Assembly (NCBI GenBank): GCA_024235415.1 | Contig: JACKML010000002.1 | Span: forward strand, 62,001 to 126,000 | Origin: Chromatiaceae bacterium | Lineage (GTDB): Bacteria; Pseudomonadota; Gammaproteobacteria; Chromatiales; Chromatiaceae | Length of the DNA: 64,000 bases | Reading direction: 5' to 3' | In this document: positions 14,423-24,274 of the stretch, piece by piece | How the letters are laid out: the number at the start of each line of letters is the position of its first letter | Numbering within the stretch: position 1 is the stretch's first letter | The notes under the pieces: generated by a model | What the model was told of the DNA's origin: nothing | Databases searched by the model: none | What the model saw: the letters and a program-made list of their open reading frames with translations, nothing else | Translations under genes and position numbers: made by a program

Positions 14423-17400
14423 ATGTACGAAACTTTATCTGATGCGCTGGATGCGCTCTCCAATCTGACCTCCACCGGTGATCTGCTCAAATCGGATCTG
14501 ATGAACATCATTGGGCAGGTCTCAGTGCAGGCCGAGGGTGCCGTGACGGTGCTCTATAGCGGGGGTGTTGCTGGCGGCCCGGGAAGCAGCGAGATTATCG
14601 AAAACATGCTCGAAAACGACCTGGATATCCGGGTGGTGGATGAAAGTGCGGCAGCAAAGCTGATAGAGACGGACAGCTTCCGCAGGAAGGTCGCCGAGGC
14701 GTTTGGCATTGACTTCGAAGTGTTCAATGCCGACGGCTATCGCGGTCCCGCCACCGATTGGCTCGGCCATGCAACCGAAGGACCCTGGGCCGACGTTTCA
14801 CGGCGATTCGCGGAGGCTTCGGTCGGTGACGTACGCATTATCGCGCCGGAAGGGGTTACTACTCGTATCCTGGCACAGACAGAATTGCCGGCTCTGCTCG
14901 ACAATCCCAGTGTCACGTCCATTGACGGCGTCCCAAAGATCCAACTGATCGAGTACGCAAGTCAGCATGGGGACGAAGCCCTTCGGCGACTTATCTTCGA
15001 TCATTCGCATATCAAAATATACCTATCAGGCTTGGCGTCCGGTGACCTGAGTCGCTACCTCGATTTCCCCTCGCCGGACCAGTGGGGAGAACTCCTAAAA
15101 GATCCGGTGAAGTTCAATGTGTCTCGCGATGTTATCGAGGTGCTGGAGCGAGATGCGTTCCTGGACGAATTCAATGCGACCATGAAACAGGCGGCTGAGG
15201 TTGGCGACGATATGGTCAGACGCGGCCTACTATTGCCAGCGCTGAATAAGTTGGGGCCCCTTGGGTCGATTGCAACATTGCTAGTCGCTTCGCACAGCGC
15301 GGCGGCGGCGGTAGAGCAGGGAGATGATGAGCGAGCCAAGGCCATCATGGAGGACTGGGCGGTGGATGCAGCCGGTTCCGCGGCCGGCGAAGCGCTGGGC
15401 GCCGCGGTTGGTGGTATTGCTGTGGGCTTGCTGGCGGCCGCGGGTGTGGTGTCGGCGCCGGTTGCCGCGGTTGTTGTGTTTGGTGCTGCAATCGCGGGCG
15501 GCTTCCTTGGCGCCGACGCGGCAAAAGACTTGTATGGCTCTCTGATTGGTGAAGACGAAGCGGATCGGCGCGAAATCCTGCGACGTCTCGATGAGCTTTA
15601 TTTCGGCGAAGGCGGTCCGCTGACGACCGATACGATACCCGAGCAGGATGTCAATTTTTTATGGATCGATGAATTGACGAAGCTGGGTACGAGTGATGAG
15701 GTGCCGCCGGAATCCTTTGCGAATACCGCAAAGGTCAATCTCGCTTTCCGCTATGCGTTGGTCAAGCTGAATCCGTTCATCGTGCTTCAGTCCGAGTCCT
15801 TCTACGACCAGATGCACAATGCCAACGGTGAACTCGATCGCTTTGACGTCGCGTCAGGTAAGGGGTTGACAGATGAGTACCTGTTGGCCCGTGCCGAGGC
15901 TTTGTTTGCGTTTGTTCAGATGTTCAAGGCTGGTGAGAAGCTGACGGGTGGCAACGTGTATCCGGGTGGTTATGACATCCATTTCCTTGATGCACAGATG
16001 CATACGGAGGCGGGTGCTGACGGTGCCATCCTGGACTTGCACTACACATCAGACTACAAGGATCAACGGCTCTTTGGCGCCGCCGGTGACGATGAATTGC
16101 ACGGTTCGACCGGCGCTGACATGTTGTTCGGTGGTGACGGTGACGACCTTCTTGAAGGCAATGCCAATGGCGACTACCTCGAAGGCGGGCGGGGGAAAGA
16201 TACCTACAGAGCGGGCGCCGGCGACACCATCTTTGATCAAGACGGCGATGGCTATATCTTCTATGACGGCGCCCTGCTGTTCGGGGGAGAGCGCATAGCA
16301 GGTGAAACCGGATACGTCGACGCCTCTGGAGCTTTCCGATACATCTGGAACGGACAAGACCTCAACGTTACCCGTGTAAGTGACAACGCAATACTGCGGA
16401 TCGAGGAGTTTGAGAATTTCGATTTCAATATTGCGTTGACCGAATTGCCGACGGTTCCAGATCCGTTCCGCCCGCTGGTCAGTGGAACTGTGAACTCCGA
16501 GCACATCGAAGGGCAGCACGAGGTGGCCTCCGGTTCCACCGATTGGGACGCACTCAATACCTACAACAAGCCAGATCAGATATTCGGCGGGGATGGCCGG
16601 GATTGGATCTATGCCTGGTCGCGCCCAGATCTGGATGACGATGGAAATTATCTGGGCAGTGCGCCGGACAACGATATCGTCGAGGGCGGGGTTGGCAAAG
16701 ACTTCATTCATGGCGGGGCCGGTGATGACATCCTTTATGCAACGACGGAGCTCGATTCAGCGGCGGTAAAGAACGGCTTCGGGGACCTTGTATTCGGGGG
16801 TCTGCTGGGCGAGGAGGGGGATTTCGTTTCCGCTGAGTCCGGCGACGACATGGTCTTTGGTAGCGGCAGACTCGATGGCCTGTTTGGCGGTGAGGGCAAT
16901 GACTACCTCTATGCCGGTGGTGGCAACGATTTCATCTATGGCGACTGGCAGGCCTATCTGCCATACGAAAACCTGGCAATTACTGACTACGACTACGAAT
17001 GGATAACGATCGACGACGACGGAAACGTGACAACTTTTGTGGACTATGTGTCGGGCATTGGTGACGACCACATCTACGCGGGAAGTGGTAATGACAACGC
17101 GTGGGGAGAGGCAGGCAATGACATCATCTTTGGAGGCGAGGGCAATGACCGCCTGAACGGCGATATTGCGCGTATCAACCCGGACGGGTCTCCAACCCTG
17201 CCACCATCTTTCCATGGCACTGACCGGCTCTATGGAGAAGGCGGCGAAGACACGTTGATCGGCAACGGAGGCAGTGACTACCTGTTCGGTGGCGATGACA
17301 ACGACTGGATCGAAGGAGACCATCGCGTTGTTTTGCCCGGCGATCTGCCCTACCACGGTGACGATCAGCTTTTTGGGGAGAATGGTGCAGACACCCTGAT

Positions 17401-20400
17401 CGGGTTGGGAGGGAACGATTCTCTCGATGGAGGTGCCGGCAACGATGTCTTGTACGGCGACCTGGGTGATCTCGATGCGGCGTTTCATGGCGTCGATGTG
17501 CTGCATGGCGGCGACGGCAGCGACACGCTGGTCGGTAATGGCGGCAACGATCAGTTGTTTGGGGGCGCCGGCGCCGACCATTACGAGTTTTCGCCGGGGG
17601 ATGGCCTGGACACTATCGTTGATTCCGATGGGGGCGGACAGGGCGATACGCTGCATTTTGTTGGTGTCGGCGGCATTGGCTCCGTGGTATTCACGCTCCT
17701 GGACGGGGATCTTTCCGCAAAGGTTGGCCAAGACGGCTTTGTGTTCAGGGATTGGGACGTCGGCGAGTTTGGTGGTGTTCACTACTACGATGCGGACGGG
17801 GTCCAGATTGGCAGCCAGAGCACCGCCGACGTGGCTGTCATTGCCAATTTCGCACCCACCGTGGACAGTGAATCATCGTCAGCGCAGGTTTTTGAAGACC
17901 GGCTGCTGAACCTCTCGCTTGCGCCGGTCAACTTTGCTGACGCCAATGGTGGCACGTTGAACTTTTCGGCCTCCTTGTCGGACGGCGGTCGTTTGCCCGA
18001 ATGGCTGAGTTTCAATCCCGACAGTCTGCGGCTGACAGGCGTGCCGGACAACGACGCGGTCGGTGATTATTCGATCCGCGTAACCGCTGATGACGGCTAT
18101 GGTGGTGCCGCATCGCATACTGTCAACCTACGGGTCGATAACACCAACGATGCCCCGGAGTTGATCGCACCTTTGCCCTCACGGTCTGTGACCAGCGGCC
18201 TGGATTTTGAACATGACCTGTCGGACTATTTCCGGGACGTAGATGTCGGTGACACCCTGTCAGTAACAGTGTCACTCGGCAGCGGCGAGCCACTACCTGA
18301 TTGGGCGTCGTTCGACCCCGATACCCTGACGTTGACGGGTACTGCGCCGAATGGATTTTCTGATGTCCTGACGATCCGTGCAGTGGCCAGTGACAGCGCC
18401 GGCGCCGAGACAGCAACCCTCTACACGCTTTCATTCCATCCAGCGACCGATTCGCTGCAGTCGAGTCTGCTGACGCGATATGACCTCTCCGTACCCGATT
18501 CGGCTGGCTATTATCCCGTCTACGCCGACCGGGCGTTTTTCGAATCACAGAACGGCCTGCTCGGTGATGTGAATGGCGACGGGTACGACGACTATTATTT
18601 CGGCACCGATACGGTGGGTCACGTGTTTTGGCGGGACCGTCTCACCGAATGGGATGGCACTGCCATCCCCGATTCGACTGCCGTGGTGCAGATCATCTAC
18701 GGAGATGCGAACGGGTGGAACGAACCTGCGCTGCGGACAACCAGCTTCATCCTGGGAAGCGATTCAATATTCGATGAACTGGGTGCCTCTGGCCAGGGGG
18801 CGGAGAAAGTACTGCTCGATGCATATCGGCTGACGCCACTGGGCGACCCGAACAATGATGGCTTCGACGACTTCGCGTTGGGTGATCGGGTGTTTTGGGG
18901 CAACAGCCAGGGGTTCGGCGAGACCTACAGGTGGGAGGATCTTGGCCTGCAGCCGCAGCTGATACCCGCCGACCAGCCGGACTTCTCCAATGATGTACTG
19001 AACATCCTTGCCACCATCGGCGGGGTCCGGCGAACGTTGCAGGCCAAGAACGTGGGCGACGTCAACGGCGATGGCCTGGATGATTATGTAACCCCGGTCG
19101 ATGTCTCGACCTATGGTTCACCGGTCGATACCCCATCTGCCGTGGCGGGTGCCCCGCAACAAAAGCCGTTGGATGACTACCAGATCGACTCTGCCAATCC
19201 TGTAGAGCACATGCACGTGCTGTACGGACAGGCGGACGGCTTGGCCGATGAGATCGACCTTGATCATCTGGATGCGAGCCAAGGGTACAGCATTGGAGGC
19301 TTCACCCAGTTGGTGGAGACCCGGGAACACTTCGGCACGACCTACGATGTCAACAGGGTGTCCTACAATCCGCTGGTCTCCGGTGGAGACATCGATGGTG
19401 ACGGGCTCGACGATATCGCTATCAGCACCGTTTCAGGCTTTGTGAACAGCGACCCGGTCGGTGTCTACCACAACGACTATTCGGTGCGTAATTACTTCCT
19501 TTTCGGTACCAGCGATCCCGTAAGCTCTGTCGATCTGGCAACGATGTCACAGAATCGGGGGATGACCCAGGAGTACCTGCCCAACACCACCACCTACGGC
19601 CAGGTGCTGGTACCTGGCCTGATCGAACTGGGTGGTGACATCAACGGCGATGGTTTTGCCGACGCGGTCTCTGTGACTGGCGACTATCGCGAGGCCGACT
19701 ACGGCGGGCGAGTCGACCTGCGGGTTCTCTACGGAAGTGATCTGCGCAACAACGCACTGTTCCAGGGTGGCGATGAAAGCGACGACGTCGTGGTCCAGAA
19801 ACAGGGAAGCGTCTACACCTTGGGTGGAAACGATACGGTACTCATCCGTCCGGATGCGGGGCCAACACGCTACGACGTCTACAGCGGTTCGGGTGACGAT
19901 ACGATCGACCTGTCGATCCCTGACAATAATGGCCAGGGTGGGGGTACAACCGCTTATCTGAATGGAGGCGGCGGTAGTGACATCTACCGGGTAACGGCCG
20001 GGTCGGCGCTGCCAGCGAGCGGCATCCGGCTGCCCGCCAACAACCTCTACATAAACGATCGCTCGACACACGACCCTGCCGCGGGCAGCAACTCGCTGGT
20101 TGTCGGTCTCGGGTCGTCGGCTGGGGGCGTCATGTCGTTGCCTCAACTCGGGTTCGGGTCGCTGAAATTGTCCTTTGCAGAACTGGACCTGGCGATTCAC
20201 CTGCAGAACTTTGACAAAGACAACGTGCTTGAAGGGCCGCGTGATATCGACACTTTCGATTTCGGCAGTGGTCGGATATTTACCTATGAAGAGCTGATGG
20301 CGCGTGGATTCGATCTGACCGGTACCGATGTTGCAGACCATATCGAGGGATCTTCGGTCTCTGATCGCATACAGGGTATGTCTGGTGCCGACACGATGGC

Positions 20401-21631
20401 GGGTGGCCGCGGAGATGACGAGCTGACCGGGGGAGCCGGTGACGACATGCTCGATGGTGGCGAAGGTGATGATCGATACTTTTTCGATCTCGGCGATGGG
20501 AATGATCAGATCTCCGATCCAGACGGCATGGATCAGATCGAATTTGGCGAGGGACTGGCGTCAGCGTCTTTGATGGTGGACCGGACTGCAGACGATCTGG
20601 CGCTGTCGTTCGACTCGCAAGACACGCTGGTGCTCAAGGACTGGTTTGGCGGCAATCCGCTTTTTCTCGAGCGCTTCACCTTCTTTGATGGAACTACGTT
20701 GCTGGCGGCAGATATCGAGCAACGACTGACAGCGCCCGGTGATGTGCTGGTCGGGTCCCGGCGTGGCGATGATCTGACGGGCACACTTGGTAACGACGAG
20801 ATCTACGGCGGTCGCGGCCGCGATACGCTGTCGGGTCTCGATGGCGATGATCTGATTGTTGGCGGCCGCGGTCGCGATCTCCTGCTTGGCGGGCCGGGCG
20901 ACGATACGTTCATGGTTTCCCCAGGTGATGGCTATGACGATATCTGGGGCGGTGATGGTCACGACAGGATCGTCGGCGGTGCCGGTGACGATACGATCGG
21001 ACTGCATCGGCATTTTACGGGTGACAACGGAATCGAAGAGATCGACGGCAGTGATGGATACAACGTGATCAGGGGCAGTAGTGCAAGCAACCTGCTCGAC
21101 TTCAGTGCGACGGAGCTACGTGGGATAGCGCAGATCCAGGGTGCCAACGGCAGCGACACCATTGTCGGCACCAGTGGCGATGACGTAATCGCCGGCGGCA
21201 GAGGTAGGGACAAGCTCTATGGTGGTGCCGGAAACGATACCTATCTTTTCTCGCGCACGCACGGCAGTGATGGCATTCAAGACAGTGGCGGCAGCAACGA
21301 TGTGCTTTCGCTGTTGGACATCAACCATGACCAGGCATGGTTTTCCCGGGTGGGAGACAGTCTTGATGTGTCGATCATCGGGACCAGAGACAGCATCCGC
21401 ATCAATGACTGGTTCACCGATGCAGACTGTAGGATCGAACAGGTGCAGACGGCAGACAACATGTTCGTTACGTCATCCTCGATTGATCTGCTCGTTTCTG
21501 TCATGGCGGCTTTTGATCCTTCGCAAAACGGGTTGTCGGCAGGTAGTGCCCAGGCCGGCATGCCGTTTCAGGCCGAGATCGCGGCTGCCTGGCAAAGTTC
21601 GTCAGGTGCCGAATCGTCCAACGGCATCTAG
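14423..21631 (+). CDS. Giant RTX protein with FG-GAP and cadherin-like modules
   Basis: A 2402-residue secreted protein. Residues 1-310 match no hallmark I recognise. Residues 313-373 are a glycine- and alanine-rich hydrophobic stretch that could insert into membranes. RTX nonapeptides (GGxGxDxLx) fill about 555-1060. Two dystroglycan/cadherin-like modules, each with an LPxW(L/A)SF core, span about 1139-1346. Five FG-GAP-type calcium loops (GDVNGDGYDD and variants) lie between 1379 and 1750, as in integrin alpha propellers. A second RTX block covers about 1972-2275, and the end is an acidic tail as in type I secretion signals. The exporter genes lie upstream. Adhesin or cytotoxin cannot be decided. 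Confidence 0.9.
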   Translation: MYETLSDALDALSNLTSTGDLLKSDLMNIIGQVSVQAEGAVTVLYSGGVAGGPGSSEIIENMLENDLDIRVVDESAAAKLIETDSFRRKVAEAFGIDFEVFNADGYRGPATDWLGHATEGPWADVSRRFAEASVGDVRIIAPEGVTTRILAQTELPALLDNPSVTSIDGVPKIQLIEYASQHGDEALRRLIFDHSHIKIYLSGLASGDLSRYLDFPSPDQWGELLKDPVKFNVSRDVIEVLERDAFLDEFNATMKQAAEVGDDMVRRGLLLPALNKLGPLGSIATLLVASHSAAAAVEQGDDERAKAIMEDWAVDAAGSAAGEALGAAVGGIAVGLLAAAGVVSAPVAAVVVFGAAIAGGFLGADAAKDLYGSLIGEDEADRREILRRLDELYFGEGGPLTTDTIPEQDVNFLWIDELTKLGTSDEVPPESFANTAKVNLAFRYALVKLNPFIVLQSESFYDQMHNANGELDRFDVASGKGLTDEYLLARAEALFAFVQMFKAGEKLTGGNVYPGGYDIHFLDAQMHTEAGADGAILDLHYTSDYKDQRLFGAAGDDELHGSTGADMLFGGDGDDLLEGNANGDYLEGGRGKDTYRAGAGDTIFDQDGDGYIFYDGALLFGGERIAGETGYVDASGAFRYIWNGQDLNVTRVSDNAILRIEEFENFDFNIALTELPTVPDPFRPLVSGTVNSEHIEGQHEVASGSTDWDALNTYNKPDQIFGGDGRDWIYAWSRPDLDDDGNYLGSAPDNDIVEGGVGKDFIHGGAGDDILYATTELDSAAVKNGFGDLVFGGLLGEEGDFVSAESGDDMVFGSGRLDGLFGGEGNDYLYAGGGNDFIYGDWQAYLPYENLAITDYDYEWITIDDDGNVTTFVDYVSGIGDDHIYAGSGNDNAWGEAGNDIIFGGEGNDRLNGDIARINPDGSPTLPPSFHGTDRLYGEGGEDTLIGNGGSDYLFGGDDNDWIEGDHRVVLPGDLPYHGDDQLFGENGADTLIGLGGNDSLDGGAGNDVLYGDLGDLDAAFHGVDVLHGGDGSDTLVGNGGNDQLFGGAGADHYEFSPGDGLDTIVDSDGGGQGDTLHFVGVGGIGSVVFTLLDGDLSAKVGQDGFVFRDWDVGEFGGVHYYDADGVQIGSQSTADVAVIANFAPTVDSESSSAQVFEDRLLNLSLAPVNFADANGGTLNFSASLSDGGRLPEWLSFNPDSLRLTGVPDNDAVGDYSIRVTADDGYGGAASHTVNLRVDNTNDAPELIAPLPSRSVTSGLDFEHDLSDYFRDVDVGDTLSVTVSLGSGEPLPDWASFDPDTLTLTGTAPNGFSDVLTIRAVASDSAGAETATLYTLSFHPATDSLQSSLLTRYDLSVPDSAGYYPVYADRAFFESQNGLLGDVNGDGYDDYYFGTDTVGHVFWRDRLTEWDGTAIPDSTAVVQIIYGDANGWNEPALRTTSFILGSDSIFDELGASGQGAEKVLLDAYRLTPLGDPNNDGFDDFALGDRVFWGNSQGFGETYRWEDLGLQPQLIPADQPDFSNDVLNILATIGGVRRTLQAKNVGDVNGDGLDDYVTPVDVSTYGSPVDTPSAVAGAPQQKPLDDYQIDSANPVEHMHVLYGQADGLADEIDLDHLDASQGYSIGGFTQLVETREHFGTTYDVNRVSYNPLVSGGDIDGDGLDDIAISTVSGFVNSDPVGVYHNDYSVRNYFLFGTSDPVSSVDLATMSQNRGMTQEYLPNTTTYGQVLVPGLIELGGDINGDGFADAVSVTGDYREADYGGRVDLRVLYGSDLRNNALFQGGDESDDVVVQKQGSVYTLGGNDTVLIRPDAGPTRYDVYSGSGDDTIDLSIPDNNGQGGGTTAYLNGGGGSDIYRVTAGSALPASGIRLPANNLYINDRSTHDPAAGSNSLVVGLGSSAGGVMSLPQLGFGSLKLSFAELDLAIHLQNFDKDNVLEGPRDIDTFDFGSGRIFTYEELMARGFDLTGTDVADHIEGSSVSDRIQGMSGADTMAGGRGDDELTGGAGDDMLDGGEGDDRYFFDLGDGNDQISDPDGMDQIEFGEGLASASLMVDRTADDLALSFDSQDTLVLKDWFGGNPLFLERFTFFDGTTLLAADIEQRLTAPGDVLVGSRRGDDLTGTLGNDEIYGGRGRDTLSGLDGDDLIVGGRGRDLLLGGPGDDTFMVSPGDGYDDIWGGDGHDRIVGGAGDDTIGLHRHFTGDNGIEEIDGSDGYNVIRGSSASNLLDFSATELRGIAQIQGANGSDTIVGTSGDDVIAGGRGRDKLYGGAGNDTYLFSRTHGSDGIQDSGGSNDVLSLLDINHDQAWFSRVGDSLDVSIIGTRDSIRINDWFTDADCRIEQVQTADNMFVTSSSIDLLVSVMAAFDPSQNGLSAGSAQAGMPFQAEIAAAWQSSSGAESSNGI

Positions 21632-21650
21632 CCAGCCTGCGTAAACCCGG

Positions 21651-22844
21651 ATGCGAAAAAGTCGGTTTCTCTGCGTATGGGAACGCGGCGGGGGAAGTGC
21701 CCACCTGTTTCAGCTGTCTGTCCTCGTGGAGGCATTGCATCGAGTGGGTCATGAGGTTGTGCTTTGCACGAAGGACGAAGCCTATGTAAGGGAGTTCTTC
21801 CGCAAGGACAGTGTCACGATATATGGGCTGCCTGCGACACTCGAGCCCAGGCCCAATGCGCTTGCAAGGTCGCACGCCGAACTGTTGTTCAACCTCGGTT
21901 TTGGCGACTCACGGGCCGTCAGTGCCTATCTGGGGCGTTGGCGAGAACTTATTGACACGCTTCGGCCTGATGCAGTTTTCTGTGACCACTCAGATGGTGC
22001 TTTGCTGGCGGCGTATGGCTTGTCCGTTCCCGCCGTCCTGATTGGCACTGGCTTTTTCCAACCACCGGATCAGGCGCCCATGCCGGCCTATGATATCGGC
22101 CTCGAGGTGGACCAAGCCGCGGTTGCCCGGGTTGAGAATACCGTATTGGCCAGTATCAATAGTGCACTGAAGATGCACGGCAACAGGCACTTGGGCAGGC
22201 TCGCAGATATCTACGCCTATGCCGCAAGACTCGTGACCACGTTTTCCGAGCTCGATTGTTACGGGTCCCGCCAGGATGTCGATTACCTCGGCGCTCTCGG
22301 TCCGACAGGCCGTCTGGCAGATCCGGTGTGGAATCATGATGGAGAAAAGGCCTACTGTTACTTCACGAGGGGACGTCTCCCTGACTGGGAATTCGTCCGC
22401 CAGGTCACTGATGGGGGCTACAGTCTGTTGATTGCGGCGCCAGGTATCGCCGATGCCGACCGCGCCTCACTGATCCAATGCGGCGTAACCGTTTTCAATC
22501 GGCATGTTGATCTTGAGCAGGTATGTGCGCAATGCCGATATGTGTTCTCTGAGGGAAACCACGGCACGACGGCGAAAATACTGCGTTACGGACGGGTCCC
22601 GATGTTGATCCCGAGACAAATGGAGCAGTTGGCGACTGCGAACAGGTTGCAACGCTTGTCATTGGGCGTGTATCCCGATAGGCAGACTGCCGCACCAATG
22701 TATCTCAATCTGATCAATGCCATCGACAGTGACCCGGTCTACGAGATCAATGCCCAGCGCTTCAGCAACGAGTTCCGCGATTGGGACGAGCGGGTGAGCG
22801 CTTCAAAGGTGCGAGAAGCAGTTTCCAGGATGCTGAACCTTTGA
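21651..22844 (+). CDS. GT1-family glycosyltransferase (UDP-glycosyltransferase-like)
   Basis: A 397-residue enzyme with the GT-B layout of macrolide/UDP-glucuronosyltransferase-like proteins. The N-terminal half starts with a Gly-rich ERGGGSAHL loop, and the C-terminal donor half ends with the family's signature around EGNHGTTAKILRYGRVPMLI and RQMEQLATANRL. No signal peptide or membrane span is seen, so it works in the cytoplasm. It starts 19 bases after the RTX gene. Acceptor and sugar are unknown; modification of the RTX protein before export, or of a lipid or small metabolite, are both possible. Confidence 0.85.
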   Translation: MRKSRFLCVWERGGGSAHLFQLSVLVEALHRVGHEVVLCTKDEAYVREFFRKDSVTIYGLPATLEPRPNALARSHAELLFNLGFGDSRAVSAYLGRWRELIDTLRPDAVFCDHSDGALLAAYGLSVPAVLIGTGFFQPPDQAPMPAYDIGLEVDQAAVARVENTVLASINSALKMHGNRHLGRLADIYAYAARLVTTFSELDCYGSRQDVDYLGALGPTGRLADPVWNHDGEKAYCYFTRGRLPDWEFVRQVTDGGYSLLIAAPGIADADRASLIQCGVTVFNRHVDLEQVCAQCRYVFSEGNHGTTAKILRYGRVPMLIPRQMEQLATANRLQRLSLGVYPDRQTAAPMYLNLINAIDSDPVYEINAQRFSNEFRDWDERVSASKVREAVSRMLNL

Positions 22845-22948
22845 TCGCTGAATCGGCTGTAATGGCAATACGCTCTGCTTGTAGCCACGCATTGGCAAGA
22901 CCCCGTTACACGCGGCAATACGCCCGGTTGAGCGCGACCGATAGTGTC

Positions 22949-23368
22949 TTACTCGTTGCCCTTAAGTCGCGCGTCGGGCGTGTGCTCGGATTGATTGCGC
23001 ATGTGGTCGGCCGTGGAGAGAAAAGCCTGTTCGAGTTTTTCTCTCAGGGACTGGTCTATCGACATGTCGGCAAGGGCCTTGCGCATGCAATGCATCCATT
23101 GGTCGCGTTCCTTCTCACCGATCGCGAACGGCAGGTGGCGGCGACGCAGCATGGGGTGGCCGTATTTCTGAACGTACAGATCCGGTCCTCCCAGCCAGCC
23201 GGACAGAAACAGGTAGAGCTTCTCGCGAGAGCCACGCAGACTCGTTGCGTGCATCTGACGGACACCGCTGGCTTCCGCTTCGCTGTCCATGTAGTCGTAG
23301 AAACGGTCGACCAGTTCACGGACGCCGGTCCCGCCGCCGATCAGGTCATAGGGATTCTGGTTGCTCAT
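22949..23368 (-). CDS. Group II truncated haemoglobin
   Basis: A 139-residue 2-on-2 globin. PYDLIGGGTGVRELVDRFYD opens it, FLSGWLGGPDLYVQKYGHP is the group II core, RRRHLPF carries the proximal histidine and a Trp in DQWMHCM fits position G8. The family binds oxygen or nitric oxide and is often linked to oxidative or nitrosative stress. The ATG at 23368 overlaps the end of gluQ by 23 bases, so the two are probably co-transcribed; an in-frame ATG at 23386 is an alternative. The 104 bases downstream are non-coding up to the convergent glycosyltransferase. Confidence 0.92.
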   Translation of the reverse strand: MSNQNPYDLIGGGTGVRELVDRFYDYMDSEAEASGVRQMHATSLRGSREKLYLFLSGWLGGPDLYVQKYGHPMLRRRHLPFAIGEKERDQWMHCMRKALADMSIDQSLREKLEQAFLSTADHMRNQSEHTPDARLKGNE

Positions 23369-24257
23369 GTCGACGGTTCCTGTCATGCGGTATACGGTTG
23401 ATATTCCAATGCGGGACGGCCCAGAACCAGAATGCTTCGCAGCTTCCGATGGACGCCGGTGCATCCTCCTGCCCGAGGTGTTGCCACGCGGCGAGTAGAC
23501 CTGACAGCGGATCGGCGGTGTCAACCGGATAGGCATTGTCGCGTTTGCTCAGTTTGTGTCCGTCCCGGCCCATGACCAGAGGGATGTGTGCATAACGTGG
23601 CGTCGGGTAATCAAGCTGCCCTTGTAACGCGATCTGGCGGGGCGTGGACCAAAGCAGGTCAGCGCCGCGCACGACATCGCTGATGCCCTGCACCTGATCG
23701 TCCACCACCACCGCCAACTGGTAGGCAAAATAACCGTCGATGCGACGGATCACGAAGTCACCGATTTCGTCGGCCAGGTTCTGCTTTACCTCTCCGGCTA
23801 TACGGTCACGAAAACGAATCAGCTCGCCGCCGACTTTGAAGCGCCAGGCAGCCGTTGCGTCAGGTGGCGGCGGGGTGTTCAGGCAGGTCCCCGGATAGAT
23901 GAATCCTTCGCAGCCGGGCCGTGCGATGGCGGAGATGGCCTTGCGGCTGCAGGTACAACGGTAGGCTGCCCCCGATCTGATCAGGCGGTCAAGGGCCTCC
24001 TGGTAGAGGTGCCCGCGTTCGCTCTGGCGCACCGGTTCCTGATCGGGTGACATGCCGAACGCCCGCAGGTCTGAGAGGATTGCCTGCTCGGCCCCGGCCT
24101 TGTTTCGGGTCTCGTCGACATCCTCGATCCGGATCAGCCATTCACCACTATGACTGCGCGCATCTGCATAGCTCGCGACGGCAGCTGCCAACGAGCCGAA
24201 ATGCAGTGCTCCGGTCGGTGAAGGGGCAAAGCGTCCGCGGTAAACGGGTGACGACAT
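23346..24257 (-). CDS. gluQ: Glutamyl-Q tRNA(Asp) synthetase
   Basis: A 303-residue paralogue of the glutamyl-tRNA synthetase catalytic domain that lacks the anticodon-binding domain. It loads glutamate onto the queuosine base of tRNA-Asp. Visible are the HIGH-type motif FAPSPTGALHFGSL, a zinc-binding region with CTCS and a later Cys in PGTC, and the KMSKS-type motif KLSKRD. The ATG at 24257 is the one that gives the usual N-terminus. It lies 17 bases after dksA on the same strand, the standard gammaproteobacterial order, and overlaps the globin gene at its end. Confidence 0.95.
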   Translation of the reverse strand: MSSPVYRGRFAPSPTGALHFGSLAAAVASYADARSHSGEWLIRIEDVDETRNKAGAEQAILSDLRAFGMSPDQEPVRQSERGHLYQEALDRLIRSGAAYRCTCSRKAISAIARPGCEGFIYPGTCLNTPPPPDATAAWRFKVGGELIRFRDRIAGEVKQNLADEIGDFVIRRIDGYFAYQLAVVVDDQVQGISDVVRGADLLWSTPRQIALQGQLDYPTPRYAHIPLVMGRDGHKLSKRDNAYPVDTADPLSGLLAAWQHLGQEDAPASIGSCEAFWFWAVPHWNINRIPHDRNRRHEQPESL

Positions 24258-24274
24258 CGCTCGGGTGCGGCGGA

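Noticed and set aside
16049..17782. Long open frames on the minus strand under the RTX gene (220 and 341 codons)
   Set aside because: Val/Ile-rich translation arises from the reverse of Gly-Asp repeats; they are shadows of the RTX repeats.
16087..21240. Repetitive DNA that could be mistaken for a tandem-repeat or CRISPR array
   Set aside because: The repeats are degenerate codons for the RTX nonapeptide and FG-GAP loops, with no constant direct repeat and unique spacer pattern.
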